Shown here in pieces: positions 1 through 7,761 of a stretch of 11,417 nt of DNA. Position 1 is the first letter of the stretch. Every line of letters starts with the position of its first letter. Made by a program: the position numbers and the translations under genes. The DNA is from PALSA-610 sp038213435. Lineage in GTDB: Bacteria; Actinomycetota; Acidimicrobiia; IMCC26256; PALSA-610. Location of the stretch: positions 1 through 11,417 of the forward strand of contig JBBQTI010000072.1 of the NCBI GenBank assembly GCA_038213435.1. The letters run 5' to 3'. Under the pieces are notes generated by a model. It ran no database searches. It was not told where the DNA came from and worked only from the letters and a program-made list of their open reading frames with translations.

Positions 1-1103
1 GCGCCCATTTCGGTGATCGCGCTTGAAGCGCGGAGAGTGAGTTCACGCACGAGCGCAGCAGCGCGGGGATCCGTGAGATCGAGGGCCATCACCTGGACGG
101 GGTACACGAGGCAGAACAGCAATGTGCGGCGAACGTCGAACCAGAACTGGTCCTCGGGGTAGGTGATACCGGCGTCCGCGAGCGTGCCGAGGTAGGTCGC
201 GACCAGCTCGTCGAGGTATTGACGTCGGTCGGCTGCGGAAAGGCTCTGGCTGACGAAGTACGCGAAGTCGTAGCCGCCGACGGTCTTCGTCGTGATCTGC
301 CAGTCCAGCGCGGTCACTGCCCGTGCCTCGTCGAAGAACAGGTTGTCGAGCCGGTAGTCGCCGTGCGCCACGGTGATGGCGTGTCCCTCGGGAACGCTCA
401 ACAGGTCGCGTGCGGCGCCCGGGAGCCACTCGCCAACCGCTTTGATTTCGCGGCTCAGTTCGTCGCCCATGAACTCGACGAACGGTTCCCAATAACTCGC
501 GAAGCCCTGCACGACACCCTCGGGAATCGGCGCATCGGAACCGAACGGAAGCCAGGCAAGCTCATCGGTTGCGAACCGGGCGTCGTTCCAGAACGCGGCG
601 TGATGCCGCGCGAGAGCCGCGACCGCGGCGAGCGCGTCGTCGCGTTCGCAACCTGCGATTTGATCGCCGGCACGGAGATGACCGACGTCTTCCATCACGA
701 GCACGAAATTGTCGGTGTCAAGGTCGTGGTCGGCGAAGTAGACCTTCGGTGTTTGCATCGGGGTCTCGGCGGCGAGCGCGCGGTAGAACGCGACTTCCTT
801 CTCGTACAGGCGGTACGCCACGGCCACTTGACGCGTCGCGTCGATTAGGACCGGCAACTTCACGATCACCGTCGGAGGCGCCAAACGATCAGGATCGCTG
901 CCGTACTCGACCGTGAGCCGGTACAGCAGACCCATCAGGCCAACGCCCGTGCCGATCGTCTCCACCGAGAACGACCGAACCTCCACACCCTCCGCCAGGC
1001 GGGACGCGAGAGCCGCCGTCAGCCAAGGCGCGTCGACGTCGTCGATCTCGATCGGCATCCTCAGCCGCGCACCCTCGCCATTCGTCACAGACATCCGACC
1101 CAT
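1..1103 (-). CDS. APH-type phosphotransferase family protein (3' end beyond window)
   Basis: This is a kinase-fold phosphotransferase of the aminoglycoside-phosphotransferase/ecdysteroid-kinase-like group, expected to move the ATP gamma-phosphate to a small hydroxylated substrate in the cytoplasm. Reading the minus strand gives about 367 residues without a stop, so the gene is cut by the left edge. Visible motifs are a candidate ATP-binding Lys at about residue 82 (VIVKLP), a Glu-containing helix at about 101-110, the hinge-like LVMEDVG at about 135-141, the catalytic loop HGDYRLDN at 247-254 (Asp249, Asn254) and the metal-binding Asp267 in LDWQ. The start at 1103 (MGRMSVTNGE) is preceded by GGGAGGAG at 1124-1117, 13 bases upstream; ATGs at 1094 and 1058 are alternatives. 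In actinobacteria such proteins often sit near acyl-CoA dehydrogenases, and the natural substrate is usually unknown. It is not evidence of antibiotic resistance. Confidence 0.88.
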   Translation of the reverse strand, partial: MGRMSVTNGEGARLRMPIEIDDVDAPWLTAALASRLAEGVEVRSFSVETIGTGVGLMGLLYRLTVEYGSDPDRLAPPTVIVKLPVLIDATRQVAVAYRLYEKEVAFYRALAAETPMQTPKVYFADHDLDTDNFVLVMEDVGHLRAGDQIAGCERDDALAAVAALARHHAAFWNDARFATDELAWLPFGSDAPIPEGVVQGFASYWEPFVEFMGDELSREIKAVGEWLPGAARDLLSVPEGHAITVAHGDYRLDNLFFDEARAVTALDWQITTKTVGGYDFAYFVSQSLSAADRRQYLDELVATYLGTLADAGITYPEDQFWFDVRRTLLFCLVYPVQVMALDLTDPRAAALVRELTLRASSAITEMG

Positions 1104-1219
1104 CCGACGTCTAATACTCCTCCCAGCGGCACGCTTGCGGCAAGGTTTCCACGGGTCGTCCACGAGCGCCTTCGGACAGTCAGCAGACGAATAGGTCGCG
1201 CTCGCGTGCCGATCGGCCC

Positions 1220-1292
1220 CGATCGCGAACGTCGCCTATCCGGCGGTCGGGGATACGCCTGGCGTCTCCCGCCCCGTTGTTCTGGGATACCC
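1220..1292 (+). repeat. Intergenic element, copy A
   Basis: This is the first of four related elements of about 75 bp. It has the block GCGAACGTC (ending at 1233), then six bases, then CCGGCG (1240-1245), then box 1 GGGATAC (1250-1256) and box 2 GGGATACCC (1284-1292), 34 bases apart. It fills part of the 300-base gap between the phosphotransferase start and the end of the minus-strand cyclase/ATPase gene. Both neighbours are on the minus strand, so this copy has no plus-strand gene downstream, unlike copies B, C and D. A perfect inverted repeat with 7-base arms (CGATCGG, CCGATCG; 1210-1225) overlaps its left side. Function unknown. Confidence 0.7.
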
Positions 1293-1322
1293 GGTTGCGT
1301 CGATTCGTGACTCTGCTCTTGT

Positions 1323-1343
1323 TGCGCTGAGCCTGCGCTGAGC
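1323..1343. repeat. Tandem 10-mer direct repeat
   Basis: TGCGCTGAGC occurs at 1323-1332 and again at 1334-1343, with one base between. It lies 60-80 bases beyond the stop codon of the minus-strand cyclase/ATPase gene and upstream of the phosphotransferase. The 11-base period would place both copies on the same DNA face, as for a pair of protein-binding sites, but it may be simple slippage. No terminator-like hairpin with a T-run is seen in this gap. Confidence 0.45.
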
Positions 1344-1403
1344 AAGTTTGGGGAGCTCGGAGACGCCGTCGAGTGGCCTGAGGGCCGCGCCGCGCGGTTT
1401 GGG

Positions 1404-4400
1404 TCAGTCGCGGAGTGCGGGGAAGTGTTCGGCCGCGGCTCGGGCGATTCCGGCGCCGAGCCGGTCGCCGGTAGTGATGGCTTCGTCGACGAGCCGAGCC
1501 GCGCGATCGCGATCGCCGAGGCGGTTTCGCGTTCGTAGACCGCACGCGCCCGAGAGCCGCGCGTACATTCCGTTAAGCGAGGCGTTCACCTCGTCGCACC
1601 GGCGCAGCCCCGTTTCGAGGAGCGCGTCGAGCGCGTCGGGATATCCGGCAAGTGGAGCGATGCCAGCCATGTAGGACTCGGTCGGACCCGAGAACACGAT
1701 GTTGCCGAAGAACTGACCCTGCCATGGTTCTATGTAGTCGTACGCGGTGCGCGTCCATTGCGACGGTTCGCCGAGTGCCGCTTCTGCTTGTGCGAGCGCC
1801 GCGGCCCAAGCGAGCGCGGAGTCGGGTGGTCCGCCGGTCTCGCTCCAGGGCGCGTGCGGCGATGTCGCGAGTTCGTTGATCAGTAGGCGGGCCCTCTCGG
1901 GTTCGTCGGCGACGGCGATCTCCATCAGTGCCACCGTCCCGAGGATGCTTCGATAGTGCGGCGGTGTGAGCTCGGAGAGCGCCCGGACCTCTTCGACCGT
2001 GGACGGGTCGGCGCGGTGCACCAGTAGCGCGATGCGCTGAACCGCGTCAAAGAATCGTGCATCGGGGATCCCGGCGTCGCTGCCAATCTCGAGATTTCGA
2101 TCGAGAACCGTGACTGCTTCGTCAAGGTCCGCGATCAGGGCGAGGTCGGCCCGCATCCAGTTGACGATCCACTCGAACATGGGTTGCGCGAGCCGGCGCG
2201 AGATCTCCCCGGCTTCTCGCACGGTGGCGCGGGCACCTTCGATGTCGCCGCATTCCAGACGCCAGAAGAACCCGTAGGTGCGCGAGTAGTAGCGGAGGTT
2301 CGGATCTCCGAGCTGTTCGGCGAGTCGGGTCAGCTCCTCGTTCTCGGTGCGGCGCTGCTCGGTCGTCTCATGGCTCAGGATCACGTTGTGGCGGACGCTG
2401 AGCACGTTGGCGAGCGTGAACGGGTCGCCATGAGCGCGGGCAGTCGCGAGCGCCTCCTCGGCGAGCGCAACCCGGTTCGTCGGATCGAGCTCATAGACGT
2501 TCTCGACGGAGAGCTTGATGAGGAGAAGCGCGCGAGTGTTCGGATCGTCGTCGCCGAGCGCGGCGACCGCCGCCTCCAGCGCCGAGACCCGCTCCGTATC
2601 GATGCCGGTGGCGTCGCTCTGCCAGAAGCGTCCGTTGGCCAACGCGGCCGTGGCCATCCCGTGGCCGTCCCCGATGCTCGCGGCGAGCCGCCCGGCGTCG
2701 AGGAGTACCTCCCGATGCGATGGGTCCCCGATCCGGCGAAGCGCTTCTCCGGTCATGGTCATGACGTCGATGCGAGTGGCGTCGGATGCGGCGGCGTCGT
2801 CGAAGAGGTCGGCGGCCTGCGTGAGCCATTGGAAAGCCTCACGGTCGGCGAACTGCATCAACGCGCGTTCGGCCGCCGCGACACTTGCTTCGAGTGCGCG
2901 TCCGGGTTCGGTGCCCGCTTCGTACCAGTGACGGGCGAGCGCGGCGCGGTACCGGTCGAGGTGATCCGCGCGCAAACGCTCGATTGTCTCGGCGATGGCG
3001 CGATGGAAGCGCAGCCGCCGCGCGGTGGGGATCTCGTCGAGCAAGGTCTGCTGCACGAGCGCATGCGAGAACCGGTACCGCACCGGCGTCCCGCCGAGCT
3101 CATCGATAAGTCCCGCGACTCGAGCGGCTTCGAGAGCGTCGATCACTCGCTCCTCGCCATCGGCGATGACTGCGGCGATCACGTCGAGCTCGAAGTCCTG
3201 TCCGGCCACCGCGGCACCGTGCAGCACGGCGTTGCATTCTTCTGGTAGTCGGCTGAGCCGTTGGCCCACGACTTCCTTCACGCCCTCGGGGATGCCGACG
3301 TCATCGATGCTGAGGTCGGATCGCCACTGCCCCTCGGAGTCCTGGTAGATCGTGCCGCGCTCAGCAAGGCTCACGAGCACCTCGATCGCGAAGAACGGAT
3401 TGCCACCCGTCTCCGCGTGTACCGCGACCGCAAGCTCTCGCCTCTGATCGTTGAGGGCCTGACCCGACGCGCGTTCGACGAGATCTGCAAGACCTTCACT
3501 GTCGAGACCTCGCAACGCGATGCGATCGACGCCTTCGGTCCGGCGCAGGTGCGCCAGCAACGCACCGAGGGGATGGGTCCGGTCGACCTCCGTGTCGCGG
3601 TACGTCCCGATCACGAGCAGATTCAGGTTTCGATCGCTGCCCAACACATGCCGCAGCATGAGCAGCGTCGGCTCCGCGGCCCAATGCAAATCGTCGAGCA
3701 CGAGTAGCGTCGGGGCGATCTGCGATTGCGCTTCGAGCCAGCCCGCGATCGCCTCGAAGAGCAGGTACCGCTCCGTCTCGGGATCGCTCGCCGTGGGCGC
3801 CAGACCCGGGAGGCGATGCGCGAGTTCGGGAACGAGACGGCAGAGCTCACCCGCGGACGGGCCGAGGAGCGCAGCGAGCTCGGCGTCGGGTGCATGCCCG
3901 ACGACGTGCGCCAGTGCCTCGACAAACGGTTGGTAGGGAACGCCGAGACCGTCGTCGCAACGACCGAGCAGCACGAAACCGCCGTCGAGATCGACCGCGC
4001 GGCCAAGCTCGGCTGCGAGCCGGGTCTTGCCGATGCCCGGCTCGCCCGCGACGAGCACAGCCCGGCGCGATCCGGTGGAAGCTTCCTTCCACGCGATCGT
4101 CACCTGCTCGTATTCGGCGTCGCGTCCGGCGAGCGAGAACCGAGGCGCGATCGAAAACGCGCGGGGAAGTGGGATCTGGATCGTGCGCGTCGCAAGTGGT
4201 GCCCACTCGACCTCGCAGGCCGCGACCGGCTCGGGCAGTCCCTTCAACTCGAGCGCGCCGACCGGGCGCAGTGTCACCTCGGCGCGACTGCCGAGCAGCA
4301 CGCGCACGACATCGGCCACGAGCACTTGGCCCGAGCTCGCGGCGCCGCACAACCGCGATGCCTCGACTACGGGCGATCCGAACCAGTCGTTGTCCTCGAA

Positions 4401-4757
4401 GGTCGCCTCACCTACGGCGATGCCGACGCGGAGCGCGAGCGGCAGCTGGCGCCGGCGGCCGAGCACGTCAATCTTCTGCTGCATGCCGCACGCGGCGCGC
4501 ACAGCATCCGCGTTGCTCGTGAACGACACCATCAGACCGTCGCCGAGGTTCTTCACCTCCGTTCCGCGGTACGCGGTGACCTCCGCCCGAAGGGCATCGA
4601 ACACGTCGTGGCGCAACCCGTCGGCGGCCGTGTCGCCGAGCCCAGACGCGAGTGCGGTCGACTCCACCAGATCGCAGAACAACAGAGTGACCGTCGCGGT
4701 CAGCGGCTCCCCCAAGGCCGGAAGTCTACGAGCAGCCCTGCTCACGAGGTCAGCCAC
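1404..4757 (-). CDS. Class III cyclase-homology / STAND-type ATPase / TPR-like regulator, paralogue 1
   Basis: A 1117-residue signalling protein. Residues about 20-185 form a class III nucleotidyl cyclase domain: metal Asp29 (FCDLVEST), purine-selecting Lys69 and metal Asp73 (VKNLGDG), Asp124 (DWFG) and Arg135. The transition-state Asn position is Val131, so cyclase activity is doubtful. Residues about 205-580 are a predicted ATPase of the COG3899 kind, with Walker A GEPGIGKT at 238-245, Walker B LLVLDD at 351-356, GGNPFF at 451-456 and a winged-helix-like RFSHALVQQTL stretch near 562-572. The remaining roughly 530 residues are helical repeats resembling TPR. No LuxR-type helix-turn-helix is visible at the C-terminus, although many relatives have one. 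The start is a GTG without a clear ribosome site, and a second in-frame GTG four codons on is possible. It is full-length similar to the plus-strand gene at 7916-11227. Its ligand and targets are unknown. Confidence 0.9.
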   Translation of the reverse strand: MADLVSRAARRLPALGEPLTATVTLLFCDLVESTALASGLGDTAADGLRHDVFDALRAEVTAYRGTEVKNLGDGLMVSFTSNADAVRAACGMQQKIDVLGRRRQLPLALRVGIAVGEATFEDNDWFGSPVVEASRLCGAASSGQVLVADVVRVLLGSRAEVTLRPVGALELKGLPEPVAACEVEWAPLATRTIQIPLPRAFSIAPRFSLAGRDAEYEQVTIAWKEASTGSRRAVLVAGEPGIGKTRLAAELGRAVDLDGGFVLLGRCDDGLGVPYQPFVEALAHVVGHAPDAELAALLGPSAGELCRLVPELAHRLPGLAPTASDPETERYLLFEAIAGWLEAQSQIAPTLLVLDDLHWAAEPTLLMLRHVLGSDRNLNLLVIGTYRDTEVDRTHPLGALLAHLRRTEGVDRIALRGLDSEGLADLVERASGQALNDQRRELAVAVHAETGGNPFFAIEVLVSLAERGTIYQDSEGQWRSDLSIDDVGIPEGVKEVVGQRLSRLPEECNAVLHGAAVAGQDFELDVIAAVIADGEERVIDALEAARVAGLIDELGGTPVRYRFSHALVQQTLLDEIPTARRLRFHRAIAETIERLRADHLDRYRAALARHWYEAGTEPGRALEASVAAAERALMQFADREAFQWLTQAADLFDDAAASDATRIDVMTMTGEALRRIGDPSHREVLLDAGRLAASIGDGHGMATAALANGRFWQSDATGIDTERVSALEAAVAALGDDDPNTRALLLIKLSVENVYELDPTNRVALAEEALATARAHGDPFTLANVLSVRHNVILSHETTEQRRTENEELTRLAEQLGDPNLRYYSRTYGFFWRLECGDIEGARATVREAGEISRRLAQPMFEWIVNWMRADLALIADLDEAVTVLDRNLEIGSDAGIPDARFFDAVQRIALLVHRADPSTVEEVRALSELTPPHYRSILGTVALMEIAVADEPERARLLINELATSPHAPWSETGGPPDSALAWAAALAQAEAALGEPSQWTRTAYDYIEPWQGQFFGNIVFSGPTESYMAGIAPLAGYPDALDALLETGLRRCDEVNASLNGMYARLSGACGLRTRNRLGDRDRAARLVDEAITTGDRLGAGIARAAAEHFPALRD

Positions 4758-5226
4758 AGCAGCTCAGAAGGTCGGGTCGCATCACCTGAACCAGAAGCAC
4801 GATCATCGCGATACGCAACGGTCAATCCAGGACTACGGCGCACAACCGCGAACCAAGCATGCCGGATCACTGCGACGAACGACCGCCGCCGATACACCCT
4901 CCGCCGCCGCCCGAAGCGCCGGTGCACCCCGGAGTGGGATCGCTCGGAATCGAATACGTCGCGGAACCGGCGATCGGGGACACCCCGACGCGGGATTCGG
5001 GGATAGGTGTACTGGGACACCTTGATGATGTGTTCGGCTGGGTGCGTGCAGCGCTGATCTTGCAGGAGAGGGACGGCCGCGAAGTTAGGGGTGGAGTCTC
5101 TCGGTGGTCACTGGCCCGACCTGCGCTCAAGATGCGCGGCGCTCATCGGCCGCGCCGGTTGCCCGACACGCCCCCGTCCGGGCAGTATGCCTGACGCTCG
5201 CGACCGATCGACACGAGGGGAACGCC
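4758..5226. other. Divergent intergenic region
   Basis: This 469-base gap separates the minus-strand cyclase/ATPase gene from the plus-strand 86-residue gene, so it should hold promoters for both directions. I see no convincing sigma-70-type -35/-10 pair. Its recognisable content is intergenic element B (4947-5022). Open frames crossing it are Arg/Pro-rich and have no ribosome sites, so I call no gene here. Confidence 0.6.
4947..5022 (+). repeat. Intergenic element, copy B
   Basis: The second copy of the element has TACGTC (ending at 4960), six bases, CCGGCG (4967-4972), box 1 GGGACAC (4977-4983) and box 2 GGGACAC (5014-5020), 37 bases apart. Box 1 lies in a hairpin, TCGGGG-ACA-CCCCGA (4974-4988). 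It is closest to copy C, sharing the hairpin region and a GATTCGG block between the boxes. It sits about 190 bases upstream of the minus-strand cyclase/ATPase start and about 205 bases upstream of the plus-strand gene at 5227, so it could serve either. No T-run follows the hairpin, which argues against a simple terminator. Confidence 0.75.
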
Positions 5227-5487
5227 ATGACCACGGTGATGATCTTCCATGAGGTCGACGATGTCGACCAATGGCTTCGCTCACCGAAACGGCAAGAGTT
5301 CTTCGGCCCCCTCGGGATGACGGTGCGTACGTTCGTCGATCCGGACAAGACGAATCGAGTCGGACTGATTGTCACGGTTCCAGACCTGGACACTCTGCGA
5401 ACCGCACTGGCGACCGAAGCCGCAGCCGACGCGATGAAGTTCGACGGTGTTCGTCCCGAGACGATCGTGATGCTCATCGAGTCGTAA
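5227..5487 (+). CDS. Small protein of unknown function (86 aa)
   Basis: The protein starts MTTVMIFHEVDDVDQWL and is 86 residues long, with no signal peptide, membrane segment or cysteine. Alternating strands and helices (TVMIFHEV, a helix, VRTFVDP, RVGLIVTVPD, a helix, TIVMLIES) suggest a small ferredoxin-like alpha/beta barrel that could dimerise, but I cannot name a family. The ATG at 5227 is supported by GAGGGG (5215-5220) six bases upstream; in-frame upstream starts such as the GTG at 5104 are unlikely, because the extension is low-complexity. The VOC gene begins 40 bases after the stop, so the two are probably co-transcribed. A role linked to the VOC protein or the P450 is inference only. 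Confidence 0.85.
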   Translation: MTTVMIFHEVDDVDQWLRSPKRQEFFGPLGMTVRTFVDPDKTNRVGLIVTVPDLDTLRTALATEAAADAMKFDGVRPETIVMLIES

Positions 5488-5516
5488 CGCTCGCGCAAGG
5501 TTGGAGAACAGGAACC

Positions 5517-5523
5517 AAAGGAG
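5517..5523 (+). promoter_or_regulatory. Ribosome binding site deciding the VOC start
   Basis: AAAGGAG lies four bases before the ATG at 5528. It supports that ATG over the in-frame TTG at 5501, whose nine extra residues (MENRNQRRT) do not belong to the VOC fold. Confidence 0.7.
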
Positions 5524-5527
5524 AACC

Positions 5528-5926
5528 ATGCCGGACGTGTCGGGAATCCACCATGTTTCAGTCACGGTGACCGACATCGAGCGCAGTGTGCCGTGGTACA
5601 GCGAGCTGCTCGGGTTGACCAAACTGATGGAGGAAGCACACCCCGACGGCACCGGCTACGCGGTCGTTCTTGGCAAGCCCGACTGGTCGATGTGCGTGGG
5701 GCTGCACACGCACCCAACCAACGAGCGCGAGCGGTTCTCGGAGTCGAGGACGGGGCTTGACCACGTCGGCTTCATGGTGTCAGGTCGCGCCGAGTTGGAC
5801 GCCTGGGAGTCGCGGCTCACCGAACTGGGGGTGGAGCACTCTCCGATCAACGACCAGGGCGGCTACGCAGTACTCGTGTTCCGAGACCCCGACAACATCC
5901 AACTCGAGTTCATGTCAATGGGCTGA
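5528..5926 (+). CDS. VOC superfamily protein (glyoxalase / extradiol dioxygenase fold)
   Basis: A 132-residue single-polypeptide vicinal oxygen chelate protein. The N-terminus GIHHVSVTVTDIERSVPWY is the classic first beta-alpha-beta module. The second module begins GLDHVGFMV near residue 77 and ends FRDPDNIQLEFMS near 118-130. Candidate metal ligands are His8 or His9, His60, His79 and Glu127. The family uses a divalent metal for isomerase, lyase, dioxygenase or thiol-transfer reactions, or binds a drug without catalysis, so the reaction cannot be assigned. It is probably cytoplasmic and homodimeric. It follows the 86-residue gene by 40 bases in a likely two-gene operon. The stop is followed 18 bases later by intergenic element C. 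Confidence 0.93.
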   Translation: MPDVSGIHHVSVTVTDIERSVPWYSELLGLTKLMEEAHPDGTGYAVVLGKPDWSMCVGLHTHPTNERERFSESRTGLDHVGFMVSGRAELDAWESRLTELGVEHSPINDQGGYAVLVFRDPDNIQLEFMSMG

Positions 5927-5944
5927 CACCGGCCCAACCTCAGC

Positions 5945-6021
5945 CGATCGCGAACGTCACGGTCCCGGCGATCCGGGGGACCCCGGACGCGAGATTCGGA
6001 GATGCGCGTTCTGGGATACCT
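5945..6021 (+). repeat. Intergenic element, copy C
   Basis: The third copy has GCGAACGTC (ending at 5958), six bases, CCGGCG (5965-5970), a hairpin TCCGGGG-GA-CCCCGGA (5972-5987) where the other copies carry box 1, a GATTCGG block (5993-5999), and box 2 GGGATACC (6013-6020). Compared with copy B, the hairpin sequence has changed on both arms while staying paired. It begins 18 bases after the VOC stop and ends about 60 bases before the SMP-30-like remnant. It could therefore be the 3' end of the VOC transcript or the leader of the next unit. Confidence 0.75.
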
Positions 6022-6083
6022 GACGGGTGTGGCGAACGGCGAGGAGTTGTGCGCTCCGACCGATTGGGCGCGAGTATCGGGGC

Positions 6084-6434
6084 GTGCTGACCCTCACGCG
6101 CATGGGTGATTTCACGCTCACTCGGGGCGAGAGTTTGCGCTGGGACGATCGTCATGAAGACCTCGACTTCATCGACTGCGCGACCCAGATGTTGCGCTGG
6201 CTCGACCATGCCGTACCGCGACTGCACTCGATGAGGCTGCCAACGGTGCCTGCGGCGTGGTGCTCACCGACACCTGACAGTTGGTGGGCGTGCCGCGACT
6301 ACGGGCTCTGCGTTATGGAGTCCGGGTCCGACAGGGAGACCGGTGTCAGGGCCTCAAGATCGACTCTGTGCGCCGAGCGGCTCGCCGTCCTGATCCCGAC
6401 TGGTGCAAGTGAGGATCCCGTGAAGGAGCGATGA
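6084..6434 (+). pseudogene. Decayed SMP-30/gluconolactonase-like gene (N-terminal remnant)
   Basis: From the GTG at 6084 or ATG at 6102 the frame reads MGDFTLTRGESLRWDDRHE and continues FIDCATQMLRWLD, which resembles the start of SMP-30/gluconolactonase/LRE beta-propellers (a pattern like GEGPRWD...L.FVD....L.RLD). After LPTVP (to about 6251) the family-like text continues in another frame as GVVLTDT at 6254-6274, meets a TGA at 6275-6277, then QLVG, and returns to the first frame near 6295 as DYGLCVMESGSD. The two shifts and the stop suggest decay. Only roughly the first 100 of the usual 280-300 residues can be traced. The first frame stays open to 6434 and overlaps the P450 start by four bases (ATGA), so a short functional protein cannot be excluded. 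The family assignment is from memory of the consensus only. Confidence 0.5.
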
Positions 6435-7651
6435 ACGAGGTGACCGAGGACGGCGTTGCTGCCCCAAATGAGCACGTTGAGATGGCGATGGCCGCGATGA
6501 CCAACCTCGCCGCGCCGCAACGGATGTACCTCGACCTGATCGTGGCCGGCGGGTTCGCGCAGCCCATGGAAGGTGTGGCGCTCAGCTACTCGCGCGCCAA
6601 TACCGACTACGTCCTGCGTCATCACGAGCAGTTTTCGTCGGTCGTCGATCTGGGCCTCGGCAATGTGCGCCCGATGATCCCGCTGAACGTTGACCCACCG
6701 ATGCATTCGAAGTACCGCAAGCTCCTCGACCCGCTGTTCGCGCCCAAACGCATGGACGAGCAAGAAGCCGACATCACGCGCCGCGTGAACCGCTTCATCG
6801 ACGTGTTCATCGACCGCGGCGAGTGCAATTTCACCGAGGAGTTCGCCGAGCTCTTCCCGTCCTCGGTATTCCTGGGTCTGATGGGTCTTCCCGAAGAAGA
6901 GATGCGCATGTTCCTCCACATGCGCGATGGCGTCCTGCATCCGCAGAAGTGGGATGAGAACGCGCTCCTCGACCCGGAAGCGCGCACGGCAGTGATGCAC
7001 GCGGCCGGGTCCGAGATCTACGAGTACTTCGGGAGCCTCATCGACAAACGGAGGAAGAAGCCGGTCGAGGACATCATCACCCGCTTTCTCGAGCTCGAGG
7101 TCGACGGCGAGAAGTTGTCGCGCGAGGACATCCTCGACATTTGTTACCTGTTCCTCATCGCCGGCCTCGACACCGTCAGCGACACGCTCACGTGCGCGTA
7201 CGCGTTCCTCGCGACCCACCCCGACCACCGCCGGATGATTGTCGACCATCCGGCGATCATCCCGATCGCGGTCGAGGAACTCCTCCGCTGGGAGTCACCA
7301 GTCCCGAGCGGCGTACCTCGCGTTGCGAAGTGCCCCGTCGACCTGCCGAGCGGTGCGCACGTCGGCGAAGGCACCATGGTCATGCCGAGCTACGGCGCGG
7401 CAAACATGGACCCGGGTGTCTACGACGATCCACTCGAGGTCCGGTTCGACCGCGAAAGCAACCCACATATCGCGTTCGGCGCCGGCGTGCATCGGTGCCT
7501 CGGCTCGCATCTCGCGCGCCGCGAATTACGCATCACCCTCAAGGAATGGCACCGCCGGATCCCCGACTACGGGTTGAAACCCGGCCACGAAGAGCTCGAA
7601 TACCCGCCCGGCCTCCGCCACGTCAAGGACCTCACCCTCACCTGGACCTGA
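6431..7651 (+). CDS. Cytochrome P450
   Basis: A 406-residue soluble bacterial P450, a haem monooxygenase that takes electrons from a separate ferredoxin and reductase; neither partner gene is in the window. The oxygen-activating I-helix motif AGLDT is at 244-248, the ExxR salt-bridge pair is Glu283 and Arg286, and the haem loop FGAGVHRCLG at 349-358 carries the thiolate ligand Cys356. The C-helix region DPPMHSKYRKLL near 88-99 is also typical. All key residues are intact and the length is normal. AAGGAG at 6423-6428 is close to the ATG at 6431 (two bases); a GTG at 6440 is an alternative with better spacing. The substrate cannot be read from sequence; terpenoid, steroid or fatty-acid-like compounds are common for such P450s. 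It may once have been coupled to the SMP-30-like gene just upstream. Confidence 0.97.
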   Translation: MNEVTEDGVAAPNEHVEMAMAAMTNLAAPQRMYLDLIVAGGFAQPMEGVALSYSRANTDYVLRHHEQFSSVVDLGLGNVRPMIPLNVDPPMHSKYRKLLDPLFAPKRMDEQEADITRRVNRFIDVFIDRGECNFTEEFAELFPSSVFLGLMGLPEEEMRMFLHMRDGVLHPQKWDENALLDPEARTAVMHAAGSEIYEYFGSLIDKRRKKPVEDIITRFLELEVDGEKLSREDILDICYLFLIAGLDTVSDTLTCAYAFLATHPDHRRMIVDHPAIIPIAVEELLRWESPVPSGVPRVAKCPVDLPSGAHVGEGTMVMPSYGAANMDPGVYDDPLEVRFDRESNPHIAFGAGVHRCLGSHLARRELRITLKEWHRRIPDYGLKPGHEELEYPPGLRHVKDLTLTWT

Positions 7652-7761
7652 CGAGCTCGCACACTGGTGGTCCTCGCTCACGGGGAAGAACCAGCCAACA
7701 TCCACACCCGAAACCGACCCCGGCACACCCACCGAGACCGCGCTGACGACCAGACAATTCA

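Noticed and set aside
219..848. A 209-codon plus-strand frame over the phosphotransferase
   Set aside because: The minus strand gives a clear HGDYRLDN catalytic loop and a continuous kinase-fold protein; the plus frame is its shadow.
2184..5006. Long plus-strand open frames (354, 148 and 426 codons) antisense to the first cyclase/ATPase gene
   Set aside because: They follow the low-stop opposite frames of a high-GC gene, have no family motifs, and the minus-strand reading has clear domains throughout.
4742..5020. A 92-codon minus-strand frame across element B
   Set aside because: Its Arg-rich text arises from the repeated element and overlaps the start of the cyclase/ATPase gene; no ribosome site supports it.
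5972..5987. The strong hairpin after the VOC gene as an intrinsic terminator
   Set aside because: No T-run follows, and the same structure recurs in copy B, which lies between divergent gene starts where a terminator is not expected.
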